Source: Bacteroidia bacterium
GTDB lineage: Bacteria; Bacteroidota; Bacteroidia; SpSt-205
Direction: 5' to 3'
NCBI GenBank assembly: GCA_026003215.1
Contig: BPGV01000001.1
Coordinates: forward strand, 2,013,729-2,077,728
DNA length: 64,000 nt
Shown: positions 26,748 through 36,246 of the stretch, piece by piece
How the letters are laid out: every line of letters begins with the position of its first letter
Position numbering within the stretch: the first letter of the stretch is position 1
Program-made: the position numbers and the translations under genes
Notes under the pieces: model-generated
What the model saw: only the letters and a program-made list of their open reading frames with translations
Databases searched by the model: none
Told to the model about the DNA's origin: nothing

Positions 26748-27548
26748 GAAGAGCGCCGCTACCTCGGCTTGGAGGGGGCGTAGATAATGGGCGGCTTCTA
26801 CCATGCGCACGCCGTACCAGCTGAAATAATCCCCGCGTACGCGGCGTAGGTGGGCCAAAGGCCACAGCTGTTGTATCTCGGGAAAGTGCTTTTCGGTGAA
26901 GGGGTACGGTTCGTCTGAGAGGAGTACAAGGTCAGGGGCGAGGGCAGCCGGGTCAGTGAGGGTGGGGTAGCGGCTGGGGAGCGTTGCGGCTATGTTTTCC
27001 CAGCCGAGCCGCGTCAGGAGGCCATGAATGTAAGTGGAAGCGCCGGCAGCCATGTACGGTTTGCGCCAGATCAGGTAAAGCACGCGCAGCGGGAGGGAGC
27101 TGCGGGGTAGGGTAGCAAAGGCCGCTTCAATCTTTTCTACCCACTGCCGGGCTACTTCCTGGGTGCCGGTAATCTCGCCTAAACGTAGGATGCTGTCTAA
27201 GGCACTGGCGTAATCTTCTACCCGCGTGACATACACGGGCGCGACCGAGGAGAGTTGTTCTACGTCTTCGGGGGTATTTTCTTCCATTTGGGCGATGATG
27301 AGGTCCGGCTCAAGCTGGGCGATAAGGGGATGGTCTATTTTTTTGGTGCCTCCCACTACGGGTACAGCGGCTACCTTCTCAGCGGGGTGGATGCAATAGC
27401 GGGTGCGTCCCACGATGCGGCCTTCTAACCCCAAGGCGAAAAGGGTTTCGGTTTGGGAGGGACAGAGGGAAATGATTCGCTGCGGGGCAGTGGAGATAGT
27501 AAGGGAACGTCCTAAGCTATCGGTGACGGTACGGAAGGGGGGAGCCAT
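26736..27548 (-). CDS. Helical-backbone metal receptor / BtuF-like protein, apparently cytoplasmic
   Basis: 270 residues with the fold of class III periplasmic binding proteins (BtuF, FecB): PQRIISLCPSQTETLFALGL near the N terminus, VVGGTKKIDHPLIAQLEPDLIIA, and a C-terminal lobe with LAPDLVLLSDEPYPF. There is no signal peptide or lipobox, so unlike BtuF it should stay in the cytoplasm or be exported another way. No permease or ATPase partner is adjacent. The start is 28 bases after the phoH stop, consistent with an operon. Ligand unknown: a corrinoid or heme-type metal chelate is a family-based guess. Confidence 0.75.
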   Translation of the reverse strand: MAPPFRTVTDSLGRSLTISTAPQRIISLCPSQTETLFALGLEGRIVGRTRYCIHPAEKVAAVPVVGGTKKIDHPLIAQLEPDLIIAQMEENTPEDVEQLSSVAPVYVTRVEDYASALDSILRLGEITGTQEVARQWVEKIEAAFATLPRSSLPLRVLYLIWRKPYMAAGASTYIHGLLTRLGWENIAATLPSRYPTLTDPAALAPDLVLLSDEPYPFTEKHFPEIQQLWPLAHLRRVRGDYFSWYGVRMVEAAHYLRPLQAEVAALFSGS

Positions 27549-27576
27549 TTATGGAGAGGGAAGCATACAGGCTGGC

Positions 27577-28557
27577 TCAGGAGCGTTGATGGGCCTTTCG
27601 GGTATCTTCTTCGTAGAGGCGGACGATTTCGGTGACGAGGGGATGGCGTACAATGTCTGTCTCGGTCATCCGCACGACAGCTATGCCGGGGACGCCTTCT
27701 AAGAGCTGGATCGCGTGCAGGAGCCCCGAAGTTTCAGGGCGAGGTAGGTCTATTTGACTCAGGTCGCCTGTGATGACGATTTTGGACCCGTGACCGAAGC
27801 GGGTGAGAAACATTTTCATTTGGAGGCGGGTAGCATTTTGGGCTTCATCTAAGATAATGAAGGCTTGATTGAGGGTGCGTCCCCGCATGTAGGCCAAGGG
27901 CGCAATCTCTATGACATTTTGTTCCAGAAGCTGTTGGAGTTTTTCGGAGGAGAGCATTTCTTCCAAGGAGTCGTAGAGGGGACGGAGGTAAGGGGCGACT
28001 TTTTCTTTGAGGTCGCCGGGGAGGAAGCCGAGGCTTTCACCGGCTTCTACGGCGGGGCGGGTGAGGATGATTTTACGGATGAGTCGTTCTTTGAGGGCTT
28101 TTACAGCGAAGGCCACGGCGGTATAGGTTTTTCCCGTACCGGCAGGCCCTACGGCGAAGGTAATATCGTGGGTCTCTATGGCTTGGGCTAACTGTTTTTG
28201 GCCTTCGGTCCGAGGGGCTATGGTTTGGCCAGAGAGGGTGCGGAGGATAGTAGGGCCGCTTTCTGGGGAAGGCGCTTTTTCTCCGCTGCGGAGGCGCCCT
28301 ACGATCTCACGCACACGCTGGCTGGGGAGGCGTCCTTGCTGGCGCACCTCATGGACCATAGCAGCGATGATTTCCTCTAAGCGGGCTATAGCCTCTGGAT
28401 CTCCAGAAGCTTTTATGCTGCTTCCTCGAGCGACCAGCTTTACCGAAGGATAAGCATTGCGTAGCAGTTGCAAGTTTTCGTTGCCGACCCCATAGAAGCT
28501 CAGCAGGTCTACGCCTTCCAAGAGAATTTCGCTTTCGGCTATGGGTTTATCTTCCAT
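27577..28557 (-). CDS. phoH: PhoH-like ATPase (YbeZ type)
   Basis: PhoH/YbeZ family ATPase linked to RNA metabolism, often paired with the RNase YbeY; 326 residues. An N-terminal KH-like segment precedes Walker A GPAGTGKTYTA. ILTRPAVEAGESLGFLPGD is the family signature and FIILDEAQNAT holds Walker B. ATG 28557 is used because it lies six bases after the -7 box; a TTG inside that box is in frame three codons upstream but cannot be the start of a message from this promoter. ybeY is not adjacent. Confidence 0.92.
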   Translation of the reverse strand: MEDKPIAESEILLEGVDLLSFYGVGNENLQLLRNAYPSVKLVARGSSIKASGDPEAIARLEEIIAAMVHEVRQQGRLPSQRVREIVGRLRSGEKAPSPESGPTILRTLSGQTIAPRTEGQKQLAQAIETHDITFAVGPAGTGKTYTAVAFAVKALKERLIRKIILTRPAVEAGESLGFLPGDLKEKVAPYLRPLYDSLEEMLSSEKLQQLLEQNVIEIAPLAYMRGRTLNQAFIILDEAQNATRLQMKMFLTRFGHGSKIVITGDLSQIDLPRPETSGLLHAIQLLEGVPGIAVVRMTETDIVRHPLVTEIVRLYEEDTRKAHQRS

Positions 28558-28563
28558 CTGTGA

Positions 28564-28571
28564 CAAAGATA
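28564..28571 (-). promoter_or_regulatory. -7 box TATCTTTG for phoH
   Basis: Exact TAnnTTTG match on the minus strand, six bases before ATG 28557. Confidence 0.65.
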
Positions 28572-28576
28572 AGGTT

Positions 28577-29551
28577 TCACTGAGAACGGTAAGCTAAGAG
28601 GTGGAGGAGCTGGGTAAGCGGGACTGTGTGGTGGTGGGGGAGGGAGGCCGCTAAGGTTTGGGCCTGCTGGGTATACTCTCTTAGGCGTTCCTCGGCATAA
28701 GCAAAAGCGCCCATTTCATGGAGGCGGCGCTGGGCTTCCCGAAAGGGCGCTCGGAAAAGTGCTCTTCTTTCGGTGGGAGAAAGCCGCTGAGCTGCCCAGA
28801 GGAGGGGAAGGGTAAAACGTTTCTGGGTTCTATCGGTGTCGGTGGGCTTGCCGGTGAGGGTGCTCTCGCTCCAGTCTAAGAGGTCATCGCGGATTTGGAA
28901 AGCTATCCCGATAGCGCGTCCGATAGCTTGGGCGGTCAGGAGGCGGTCGGCTGAGGCGCCGCTCGTCCATGCCCCCATGGCGCAGGCGGCCTCAAAGAGC
29001 GCCGCGGTTTTTTTCTCTATGACGGTGAAATAGCTTTCCAGGGAGAGGTTGGCTTCACGCATCCGTTTTAGCTGGAGGAGTTCGCCTTCTGAGAGGGCTT
29101 CTACGGCTTGGGCGGTATAATGGAGGAGTTCGGGCACTTGGTAGCGCAGCGCAATAAGTAGCCCCCGCGCCAATAGCCAATCCCCGAAAAGCACAGCGAT
29201 ACGATTGCCCCACAGCGCCCGAAGGGAGAAAAAGCCTCGCCGGTAGTCGGAGTCATCTACTACATCGTCATGAACGAGGGTAGCATTGTGGAGGAGCTCT
29301 ACAAGGGTACCGGCTACAAAGGTTTTTTCTGTAATCTGGCCGCAAGCCTTAGCCGTGTATAAGAGCAGGAGTGGTCGTATTTTTTTCCCGCCTCTACGCA
29401 GGAGGAAGGCGCCCAGTTTGGCTAAGAGCCAGTTTTCGCGATAGACTTCGCGGTAGAGCGTTTCTTGATAAAAGGCCTCAAAAGCGGGCCACTCTGGGAG
29501 GGTTTGTTGGAGGGCGCGTACAGTGGACGGCGCTTCGGTAATGAAGGTCAT
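28577..29551 (-). CDS. Long-chain trans-polyprenyl diphosphate synthase
   Basis: Elongates prenyl diphosphates with IPP to a long chain, probably the menaquinone side chain; 324 residues. GGKKIRPLLLL near residue 55, first aspartate motif in LVHDDVVDDSDYRRG, second in FQIRDDLLDW. The fifth residue before the first motif is Ala, the small residue typical of long-chain enzymes, in contrast to Phe in the synthase at 1608-2552. The start lies immediately after the stop of the ABC gene, within an operon that starts at relA. Confidence 0.88.
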   Translation of the reverse strand: MTFITEAPSTVRALQQTLPEWPAFEAFYQETLYREVYRENWLLAKLGAFLLRRGGKKIRPLLLLYTAKACGQITEKTFVAGTLVELLHNATLVHDDVVDDSDYRRGFFSLRALWGNRIAVLFGDWLLARGLLIALRYQVPELLHYTAQAVEALSEGELLQLKRMREANLSLESYFTVIEKKTAALFEAACAMGAWTSGASADRLLTAQAIGRAIGIAFQIRDDLLDWSESTLTGKPTDTDRTQKRFTLPLLWAAQRLSPTERRALFRAPFREAQRRLHEMGAFAYAEERLREYTQQAQTLAASLPHHHTVPLTQLLHLLAYRSQ

Positions 29552-29552
29552 C

Positions 29553-32348
29553 TCAGGGTTTGCCTCCTAAAAACAAATAGTTGAGCATGCGAAGCATCAA
29601 TAAAAGCCATAGCCCAAACCCCATAAGTAGGAGAATGGCCAGGTTGTACCAGGGGGTAGGAATGCAGGTATCTATCACACATTTGGTTGCGGCAAAGAAA
29701 GGAAGATAGCCGCGTGCGTCGCTGGTGATGTAGGCAGGCTCGTAAAGACGATAGAGCTGCCCCCGGGTGATGAGGATCTTTTGGGGCGATTGAGAGGCTA
29801 AGGCGATTTTTTCTAAAGCTTCGTTATGGTAAGCGAGGCGGGTCTCCGCGGGGATAGCACTCTCACGCAGGAGTACTTGGGTATTTACTTTTTGGAGTTC
29901 TTGGCGGAGGAAGGCTTCTAAGCTCCGGAGGGAAGGGAACTGAGAGCCCCAGCTGCGTAGATAAGCCAGGGTATCTCCTTCGGCTTGCACGGCAGGTAAG
30001 GCATAGAGGAGATGATACCGCAGGTGGGATTGGTGCGCTTTGAGGGGATAGAGGGCGCGTATGTAGGGATTTTGGGTGAAGTGGAGGACGACTTGGCTTT
30101 CGTAGGCCCACCGGGTGAAGGAAAGGTCCGCAAGCCAGGGTACGGGCCGCTCACCACGCAAAGCGGGATTGAAGCGGTCAAAAGGGATTACCGCACCGCT
30201 AAGCACCAGTTGCGGGATAATCAAGATAGGGATGAGTACATACACCGGCACGGGCTGGGTGAAGGTATCGGAGAGGTTGAGGGCCAGCAGGTTACTGAGA
30301 AGGGCTACTACAAAGAGCAGGAGCCAAGTGGGCCACCACAGTGCATGAATGCTGAGGAGAAGGGAGACCACCCCCCAATACAGGGTCACTTGTAAAGCGG
30401 AGAAAAGCGCTACCCAGAAGAGCTTGGCGTGCAGGTAGCTGGTCCAGCTCAGGTGTAGGAAGGCCTCGCGCAGGCGTATCTTCCGGTCGCGCAGAAGCTC
30501 CTCGGCTGGCGAGAGCATGCCTAAAAAAAGCACGGCGAGGATATTGGTGAAAAGGGCCGTGGGCAAGTTCTCGTTTTCGTAGAGGGCATAGGGCTGATTA
30601 GGCGGGTGATACCGTAGGATAAAGCCCACAATAAGGCCTAAGGCTGGGGCCGCAAAGAGGAGCATAAGGGTAGCGAGGCGATTTTTCCATTTACGCAGGC
30701 CTTCTCGGCTCCAAAGCACTGCAAACTGGCGCCACCGGGAGGCAGGCGGGTGAGGTGTGAGCTTAGGTACCTCTATTTGGGTCTTCGGGGGGCTGTAGTC
30801 ACGCCAGAAGATTTGATACCATCTCTCTGGCGGTACGTGGCGCTGCTCGGTGGGAAGGCCGCTTTCATCCAATCGCCGCTGCTGGATAATGTCAAAAAGA
30901 GCCTCCGGTTCTACGCGGCGGCAAGAGGGACATTCTACCTGCTCACTCTCAGCCAGGCCGGCAGCTCTGCGGAAGTGTTGTAGCGCTGCAATGGGCGAAC
31001 CCCAAAAAATCGTATAGCCCCCCTCATCCAGGAAAAGTAAGTAGTCTAACTTTTTATAAATGTCGGATGAAGGTTGATGCAGTGTGAAGAAAACAATCCG
31101 TCCTTCGCGAGCGAGCGCTTGGAGGATTTCTACCACTTGGAGGGCATCAGAAGAGGAGAGGCCAGAGGTGGGTTCATCTACAAAGAGCACCAGCGGCTGT
31201 CGCACCAGCTCCAAGGCGATATTTACGCGCTTGCGCTGCCCCCCGCTGATCGTGGGATGGAGGGGCGAGCCTACGGGCAAGTCCGCGATAGGCAGGAGCC
31301 CCAACTTTTTTAGCGTTTCTTCTGTGGCTTGATGGGCTTCTGTATCAGTTTTATAAGCCAGACGCGCCGCATAATAAATATTTTCTCGCACGGTAAGCTC
31401 TTCAATCAGGAGGTCTTCTTGGGGCACGTACCCGAGGAGGCCTTGGATGCGCCTGCTTTCGGCATGTATGTCGGTGCCGTTGAGATACACGCGTCCAGAA
31501 GCAGGTCGCAACTGACCACTTAGGAGCCGCAGGAGGGTACTTTTCCCTGCGCCACTGGGGCCCATAATTCCCACCAGCCGGCCTTGTACGACTTCAAAAC
31601 TCACGGGATGAATGGCCATTCGGCCGTCTTTGAACTTATAAGTTAGGCGGCGTACTTCCCAGAGCAAGCGCTGCGCAAAAGGTGCCGGCCGAAACTGCTC
31701 TACAACCTCTTTGTAGGTAAGCGTGTAGCCTTTTACCCGCAAAAGCGACCCCTCCGGAAAGACCCGAATCACATCCCCATGTACCCACTGGCCATTCAGA
31801 TGAGCCTCCATGTGGGGGCCTATAAGCCGCAGGAGAATAAGATCAACAGTAGGTAAATACAGAAAGGCGACATACCCTGGCATGGGCAGCTGAATATGGC
31901 GTGCAGAAGGCGCTACTTCCTTATCCGAGGCGCCGACGATTAGCAGGCATGGACTATCTATGCTACGCAGCTTGGTGGTCTGGGCAAACTGACTCAAAAG
32001 AAAGCGATCTTCCGGGTCTATCTCAAAAAGACGCCCCATCTCTTCTAAGAAGCGTTCCTCCTCGGGGTGATAGCGCTTATCGGCGTGGGCTAACTGCATC
32101 ACATACGCATACAGGAGGTAACGCAAGGAACGCGGCAGCTGCTGGGCCACCGAACGCAATAAGATGGAAGGCTGGAGATCGATAGGGCGGCTTACATACT
32201 GTTGAATCTTTTGTAGCTCTTGATAGGGATCTACCCCCAGCTCATGTAGAAGCTGCCGTAAAACCGCCTCTTCTTTTGCGGTGAAACTGCCCTGGAGTGT
32301 AAAATAAGCTAATATACGGGTAAGCCCATCTAATAAAACTTCCTGCAT
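29553..32348 (-). CDS. TerB-like domain fused to ABCG-type ABC exporter (ATPase + permease)
   Basis: 931-residue single-chain half-transporter. The N-terminal 150 residues are helical and acidic, with YVMQLAHADKRYHPEEERFLEEM resembling TerB-like domains. A short beta-rich FHA-like or linker region follows, then the ATPase: GPSGAGKSTLL, YVPQEDLLIEELTVREN, ISGGQRKRVNIALEL and LFVDEPTSGL, the ABCG-type signatures. A Cys pair in VECPSCRRVEPE sits between ATPase and membrane part. The C-terminal region has ABC-2 type membrane segments (about six) with a large extracytoplasmic loop. Substrate unknown. It starts 12 bases after relA and is followed directly by the prenyl synthase. Confidence 0.82.
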   Translation of the reverse strand: MQEVLLDGLTRILAYFTLQGSFTAKEEAVLRQLLHELGVDPYQELQKIQQYVSRPIDLQPSILLRSVAQQLPRSLRYLLYAYVMQLAHADKRYHPEEERFLEEMGRLFEIDPEDRFLLSQFAQTTKLRSIDSPCLLIVGASDKEVAPSARHIQLPMPGYVAFLYLPTVDLILLRLIGPHMEAHLNGQWVHGDVIRVFPEGSLLRVKGYTLTYKEVVEQFRPAPFAQRLLWEVRRLTYKFKDGRMAIHPVSFEVVQGRLVGIMGPSGAGKSTLLRLLSGQLRPASGRVYLNGTDIHAESRRIQGLLGYVPQEDLLIEELTVRENIYYAARLAYKTDTEAHQATEETLKKLGLLPIADLPVGSPLHPTISGGQRKRVNIALELVRQPLVLFVDEPTSGLSSSDALQVVEILQALAREGRIVFFTLHQPSSDIYKKLDYLLFLDEGGYTIFWGSPIAALQHFRRAAGLAESEQVECPSCRRVEPEALFDIIQQRRLDESGLPTEQRHVPPERWYQIFWRDYSPPKTQIEVPKLTPHPPASRWRQFAVLWSREGLRKWKNRLATLMLLFAAPALGLIVGFILRYHPPNQPYALYENENLPTALFTNILAVLFLGMLSPAEELLRDRKIRLREAFLHLSWTSYLHAKLFWVALFSALQVTLYWGVVSLLLSIHALWWPTWLLLFVVALLSNLLALNLSDTFTQPVPVYVLIPILIIPQLVLSGAVIPFDRFNPALRGERPVPWLADLSFTRWAYESQVVLHFTQNPYIRALYPLKAHQSHLRYHLLYALPAVQAEGDTLAYLRSWGSQFPSLRSLEAFLRQELQKVNTQVLLRESAIPAETRLAYHNEALEKIALASQSPQKILITRGQLYRLYEPAYITSDARGYLPFFAATKCVIDTCIPTPWYNLAILLLMGFGLWLLLMLRMLNYLFLGGKP

Positions 32349-32360
32349 GCCCGGGCAAGT

Positions 32361-34577
32361 TTAGGCATTTAGCTGCGCTTGGTAGCGTTCTATTTTGAGT
32401 AGCCCCCGCACTTCCCCTAAGGCTTTGATAAGGCTGAGGAGCTCGGGTTCGTTATATACATACAGCTCGATGATGCCTTTGAAGTAGGAAGCCTGCCCTT
32501 CTATACGAATAGAGCGTATATTTTTGTTTTTTTTGAGGGATATTACTTTGACGATATCTAAGAGCATGCCTTGGCGGTCTTCGCCTTCCAGTAGGAGCGC
32601 GGCTAAGAAGGGTTTTTGTGGCGTAGGTGCCCAGCGTAGGGGCTTTACTTTGGCGCTATCTAAGGAAAGAAGGCGTTGGATCTCTCTGCAGGTGGTGCGG
32701 TGAATGACGAGCCCTTCCGCGGTCATATAGCCCATGATAGAGTCAAAGGGAATAGGATAGCAGCAAGGCGCATAGGTGTGCTTTTCTTCGGGGTAGCCTA
32801 CCTCCAAAGCCCCGCTTAGCAGGCCCAGTTGCTGAGAAAGCTGGTCTATGAGGGGGGTAGTACCTTGGGAGAGCCGCTTGAGCCGAATAAAATCTTGAAT
32901 CTGGCCCAGGTCTAAGGTGTGGGTGCCCAGCCGGTACCACAGCTCTTCCAGGGAAGGCAAACGCAGGTACCACAGGAGCTCTCGGATGACGGGATCTTCG
33001 GGGCGTATGCCTAAATGACGCAGCCGCCACTCAAAGATCTGCCGGCCTTTTTCCATGGCTTGTTTGCGCTGCTGCTTGAGGTATTCGCGGATTTTGAGGC
33101 GGGCACGCCCGGTTTTGACGAAGGAAAGCTGCTCCTCGGTGGGTTCGGCGCGCTCACTGGTGATAATCTCTACTTGGTCGGCGTTTTGGAGAACGTAGTT
33201 GAGGAGGACCGGACGACCATTGACTTTGGCGGCGATGGCATGCCGTCCAATCTCCGAGTGGATCTCATACGCAAAATCCAGCGCCGTGGCGCCTGCGGGG
33301 AGGACTTTTAGCTCCCCTTTGGGGGTGAAGACATATACCTCGTCGTGGGCGATATCGGGATGGAGCTCGTGTAGCAGGTCTATGCTGGAGAGGTCAGGGT
33401 TTTCCAAGAGGCTGCGTATGCGATTGAGCCAGCGTTCTAAGGCTTCATCGTAAGCGGAGGGGTGGCCATTTTGGGTGCTTTTGTAGCGCCAATGGGCTAC
33501 CAGGCCGTATTCGGCGGCTTCGTGCATGCGCCGAGAACGGATTTGCACTTCTACCCATTTGCCTTCGGGACCCATCACCGTGATATGCAGGGCTTCGTAG
33601 CCAGTCGGCCGCGGCTGAGATATCCAATCCCGCAGCCGGCTGAGATTGGGCCGATACAGGCTGGTTACAATAGAGTAAGTGCGCCAACAATCCGCTTTTT
33701 CTGTCTCTATCGGCGAATCTAAAATAATCCGCACAGCAAAAATATCATATACTTCTTCAAAGGGTACGCCTTGTCTGCGCATTTTGTGATAGATAGAGCT
33801 TATGCTTTTTACGCGGCTTTCTATCTTGTAGGGTACACCTATCTCTTTTTTGAGTTTTTCTTCTATGGGCTGGATGAAGCGTTGGATGTAGCGCTCGCGC
33901 TCGCGGGCGGTCTCTTGGAGTTTGCGCTCCAGTTCTGCATAGACTTCGGGTTCTCGGTAGCGCAGGATAAGGTCTTCCATTTCGGATTTGATGGGGTAGA
34001 GGCCGAGGCGATGGGCGATAGGTACGTAGATAAACTCAGTTTCTGCCAGAATTTTGGCTTGTTTTTCGGGTTTCATGCCGGTGAGGGTGCGGAGGTTATG
34101 GAGGCGGTCGGCCAGCTTGATGAGGGCGACTCGGATGTCATCCGCCATCGTGAGGAGGATCTTGCGGAAGGTTTCGGCTTGGACCGAGTCCAGGGGACTT
34201 TGCACGCGCGTAATCTTGGTGAGGGCTTCCACGAGATGACCTACCGTATCGCCAAACTCCCAGCGGAGGGTCTCTATTTCGGTGTCGGTATCTTCTACCA
34301 CATCGTGGAGGAGGGCTGCCATGACGGCGTATTTGTCGCGCAGGCCAATCTCCCTTACGAGGATAAGGGCTACGGCGATAGGGTGTAGAATGTACGGTTC
34401 GCCGGTGCGGCGGCGGGTCGCGCCATGCTGCTCCAGCGCGAAGCGAAACGCCTTTCGTACCTCGGCACGCCCTTTCTTATCCAAAAAGTCGGCGCAGGCT
34501 CGCAGGAGTCGGCGGTAAGCATTCAAAATAGCCTTTTTCTCTGACTCCGAAAAAGTGACTTCCCACGTCTGCTGCAT
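32361..34577 (-). CDS. RelA/SpoT bifunctional (p)ppGpp synthetase/hydrolase
   Basis: Makes and breaks the stringent-response alarmone (p)ppGpp; 738 residues, the normal length of long RSH proteins. HD hydrolase domain: ILHPIAVALILV and ALLHDVVEDTD, intact. Synthetase domain: YHKMRRQGVPFEEVYDIFAVRII and RPTGYEALHITVMGP. TGS domain: VYVFTPKGELKVLPAGATALDFAY. A zinc-finger-like Cys pair (YAPCCYPIP) and an ACT domain close the protein. Both enzymatic motifs look functional. The start is ATG 34577; a weak TATTTTTC box lies upstream at 34587-34594. Confidence 0.95.
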   Translation of the reverse strand: MQQTWEVTFSESEKKAILNAYRRLLRACADFLDKKGRAEVRKAFRFALEQHGATRRRTGEPYILHPIAVALILVREIGLRDKYAVMAALLHDVVEDTDTEIETLRWEFGDTVGHLVEALTKITRVQSPLDSVQAETFRKILLTMADDIRVALIKLADRLHNLRTLTGMKPEKQAKILAETEFIYVPIAHRLGLYPIKSEMEDLILRYREPEVYAELERKLQETARERERYIQRFIQPIEEKLKKEIGVPYKIESRVKSISSIYHKMRRQGVPFEEVYDIFAVRIILDSPIETEKADCWRTYSIVTSLYRPNLSRLRDWISQPRPTGYEALHITVMGPEGKWVEVQIRSRRMHEAAEYGLVAHWRYKSTQNGHPSAYDEALERWLNRIRSLLENPDLSSIDLLHELHPDIAHDEVYVFTPKGELKVLPAGATALDFAYEIHSEIGRHAIAAKVNGRPVLLNYVLQNADQVEIITSERAEPTEEQLSFVKTGRARLKIREYLKQQRKQAMEKGRQIFEWRLRHLGIRPEDPVIRELLWYLRLPSLEELWYRLGTHTLDLGQIQDFIRLKRLSQGTTPLIDQLSQQLGLLSGALEVGYPEEKHTYAPCCYPIPFDSIMGYMTAEGLVIHRTTCREIQRLLSLDSAKVKPLRWAPTPQKPFLAALLLEGEDRQGMLLDIVKVISLKKNKNIRSIRIEGQASYFKGIIELYVYNEPELLSLIKALGEVRGLLKIERYQAQLNA

Positions 34578-34630
34578 AGGGGATGGGAAAAATACAAAAA
34601 AGTCACCGATACAGGCTGGAGGGAAAACGC

Positions 34631-34638
34631 CATCTTTG
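34631..34638 (+). promoter_or_regulatory. -7 box CATCTTTG for the 34643 gene
   Basis: One mismatch to TAnnTTTG, four bases before GTG 34643. It lies inside a longer in-frame extension from ATG 34583 and so argues against that start. Confidence 0.5.
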
Positions 34639-34642
34639 TGGG

Positions 34643-35305
34643 GTGTGGTATTGGGGATGGCTGGGGATGGGGATCAGCTTTTTATGGGGGCAAGCGCACC
34701 TGCCCTATGAAGCGTTACACCAACGGCTCTTTCCACTTGTCCGAGATACGACTCAACGGGCGTGGTTACCCCGTCTGCGGGAAGTGATGGAAGAAAACCG
34801 CCATATTGAATGGAATGACCGCTTTTTCCGAGAAATCGTACAGTTGTATTTGGCTCAATCCGATAGTTTGCCTGTGTTGCTGGGCACCATAGGCCGATAT
34901 GTGCATATAGATAGCGCTACTGTCGCTACGGTTTTCCGGCCTGTTGAAGATATCACGGCGGAGGCTTCGGCGCTTCTTACGGCTTTTGACCTACTGTACC
35001 GCCAGTATCAGAAGGATACTTCGCAGGTTGGGTATGTGGTAAGGCAAATGAGCTTACTAGCGCAGGACGCTATCCAGAGCTGGCTGCCGGCGGGCCAGGT
35101 GCCTTTTTCTTTGTTGGTAGCGGCCGCGCTGCAGGGCTACTTAAAGGCGTTGGCGGCCGGGTATGCTTTTTTTGGGTTTGATGCTTCACCGGAGCCGTGG
35201 CCGCAGAAAATGCAAGTGATTGAAGCCATCGGCCTCTTAGAGTACTATGCGTATGGCGAGAGCGCTAATGCTTACCGGGCATGGCTGCGGGGATTGAAGC
35301 GCTAA
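34643..35305 (+). CDS. Unknown secreted protein (220 aa)
   Basis: I do not recognise it. From GTG 34643 the chain begins with a Trp/Gly-rich hydrophobic stretch (VWYWGWLGMGISFLWGQA) that works as a signal peptide, followed by about 200 residues of mostly helical, mixed-charge sequence without cysteines or obvious repeats. The start is supported by the -7 box four bases upstream. The 3' end overlaps meaB by 25 bases. Its location directly before meaB gives no functional hint. Confidence 0.65.
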   Translation: MWYWGWLGMGISFLWGQAHLPYEALHQRLFPLVRDTTQRAWLPRLREVMEENRHIEWNDRFFREIVQLYLAQSDSLPVLLGTIGRYVHIDSATVATVFRPVEDITAEASALLTAFDLLYRQYQKDTSQVGYVVRQMSLLAQDAIQSWLPAGQVPFSLLVAAALQGYLKALAAGYAFFGFDASPEPWPQKMQVIEAIGLLEYYAYGESANAYRAWLRGLKR

Positions 35306-36246
35306 GAGAGGGGGTTCTTCGCGGCGATAGGGTGGCGTTGGCCCGGGCCCTTTCTTTGATAGAGAGCGTGCGCGATGAGGATAGGCGGGCTCGGCTGGCT
35401 ATGCTTAGGGGATTGCAGCCGCCCCAAAAGCCTATTTATCGGGTCGGTTTTACGGGCGCCCCCGGGGCTGGGAAAAGTACCCTCATAGATAGCCTGGGGG
35501 CGTACTTGCTGGAGCAGTACCCTACAGCGCGCTTGGCGGTGCTCACCGTGGATCCGAGCAGTTGGCGCAGTGGCGGGAGCCTCTTAGCGGACCAGACGCG
35601 TATGCGGCACCTGGCGAGCCATCCCCGGGCTTTTATTCGTACGTTTGCTTCTGGCGGACACTTGGGGGGGCTGCATCCCCGCATATACGAGGCTATCACC
35701 CTCTGCGAAGCCGCCGGCTTTGATTGGCTTTTCATAGAGAGCGTAGGCACCGGCCAAAGCGAAGTAGAACTCCGCTATGCCTGCGACTTTCTCTTGTATG
35801 TGGCGCTTCCCTATGCGGGCGATGAGGTCCAAGGCATCAAGCGTGGCCTTATGGAGGCGCTCGATGGCATAGCCCTCAACAAAGCCGATACCGTGCCCCC
35901 TGATGCCCTCAGGCGGGCGCAGTTTCAGTTAGAGACGGCTCTACACTTTCTGCGGGGGCATGAAACCCCTTTCCCTTTTGTCTTGCCCGTATCGGCACTC
36001 ACCGCCTCGGGCCTGCCCGAACTCTGGGAAAAAATCTTCGCGGCCTTTTCCCTCGAAAGCTTAGAACCCCAACGGCAGGCGCAGCTCCGCTATTGGATCA
36101 CCAAATATTGGGAGGAAGCCCTGCATGCCTGGCTTGAGCGTTCCCCCTACGGCATAACCTACGCTTCCATACAAGCACGGGCAGACACAACCCCACTCTG
36201 GCAGCTCGTAGAGGAGATATACGCGGTTTTCGGGCTTATTTCTTAG
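35281..36246 (+). CDS. meaB: MeaB/ArgK-type G3E GTPase (methylmalonyl-CoA mutase chaperone family)
   Basis: GTPase that protects and reloads B12-dependent acyl-CoA mutases; 321 residues. Walker A GFTGAPGAGKSTLIDSL, the LAVLTVDPSSWRSGGSLLADQTRM segment, FIRTFASGGHLGGL, and FIESVGTGQSE (the family reads ETVGVGQSE) are characteristic. NKAD gives guanine specificity. No mutase gene lies in the window. It overlaps the preceding unknown gene by 25 bases and convergent pheT by 4. Confidence 0.9.
   Translation: MAAGIEALREGVLRGDRVALARALSLIESVRDEDRRARLAMLRGLQPPQKPIYRVGFTGAPGAGKSTLIDSLGAYLLEQYPTARLAVLTVDPSSWRSGGSLLADQTRMRHLASHPRAFIRTFASGGHLGGLHPRIYEAITLCEAAGFDWLFIESVGTGQSEVELRYACDFLLYVALPYAGDEVQGIKRGLMEALDGIALNKADTVPPDALRRAQFQLETALHFLRGHETPFPFVLPVSALTASGLPELWEKIFAAFSLESLEPQRQAQLRYWITKYWEEALHAWLERSPYGITYASIQARADTTPLWQLVEEIYAVFGLIS

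Noticed and set aside
33771-34388. 205-codon open frame antisense to relA/spoT
   Set aside because: It lies fully inside the conserved HD/synthetase coding region, has no -7 box or signal, and long antisense frames are expected from this codon usage.
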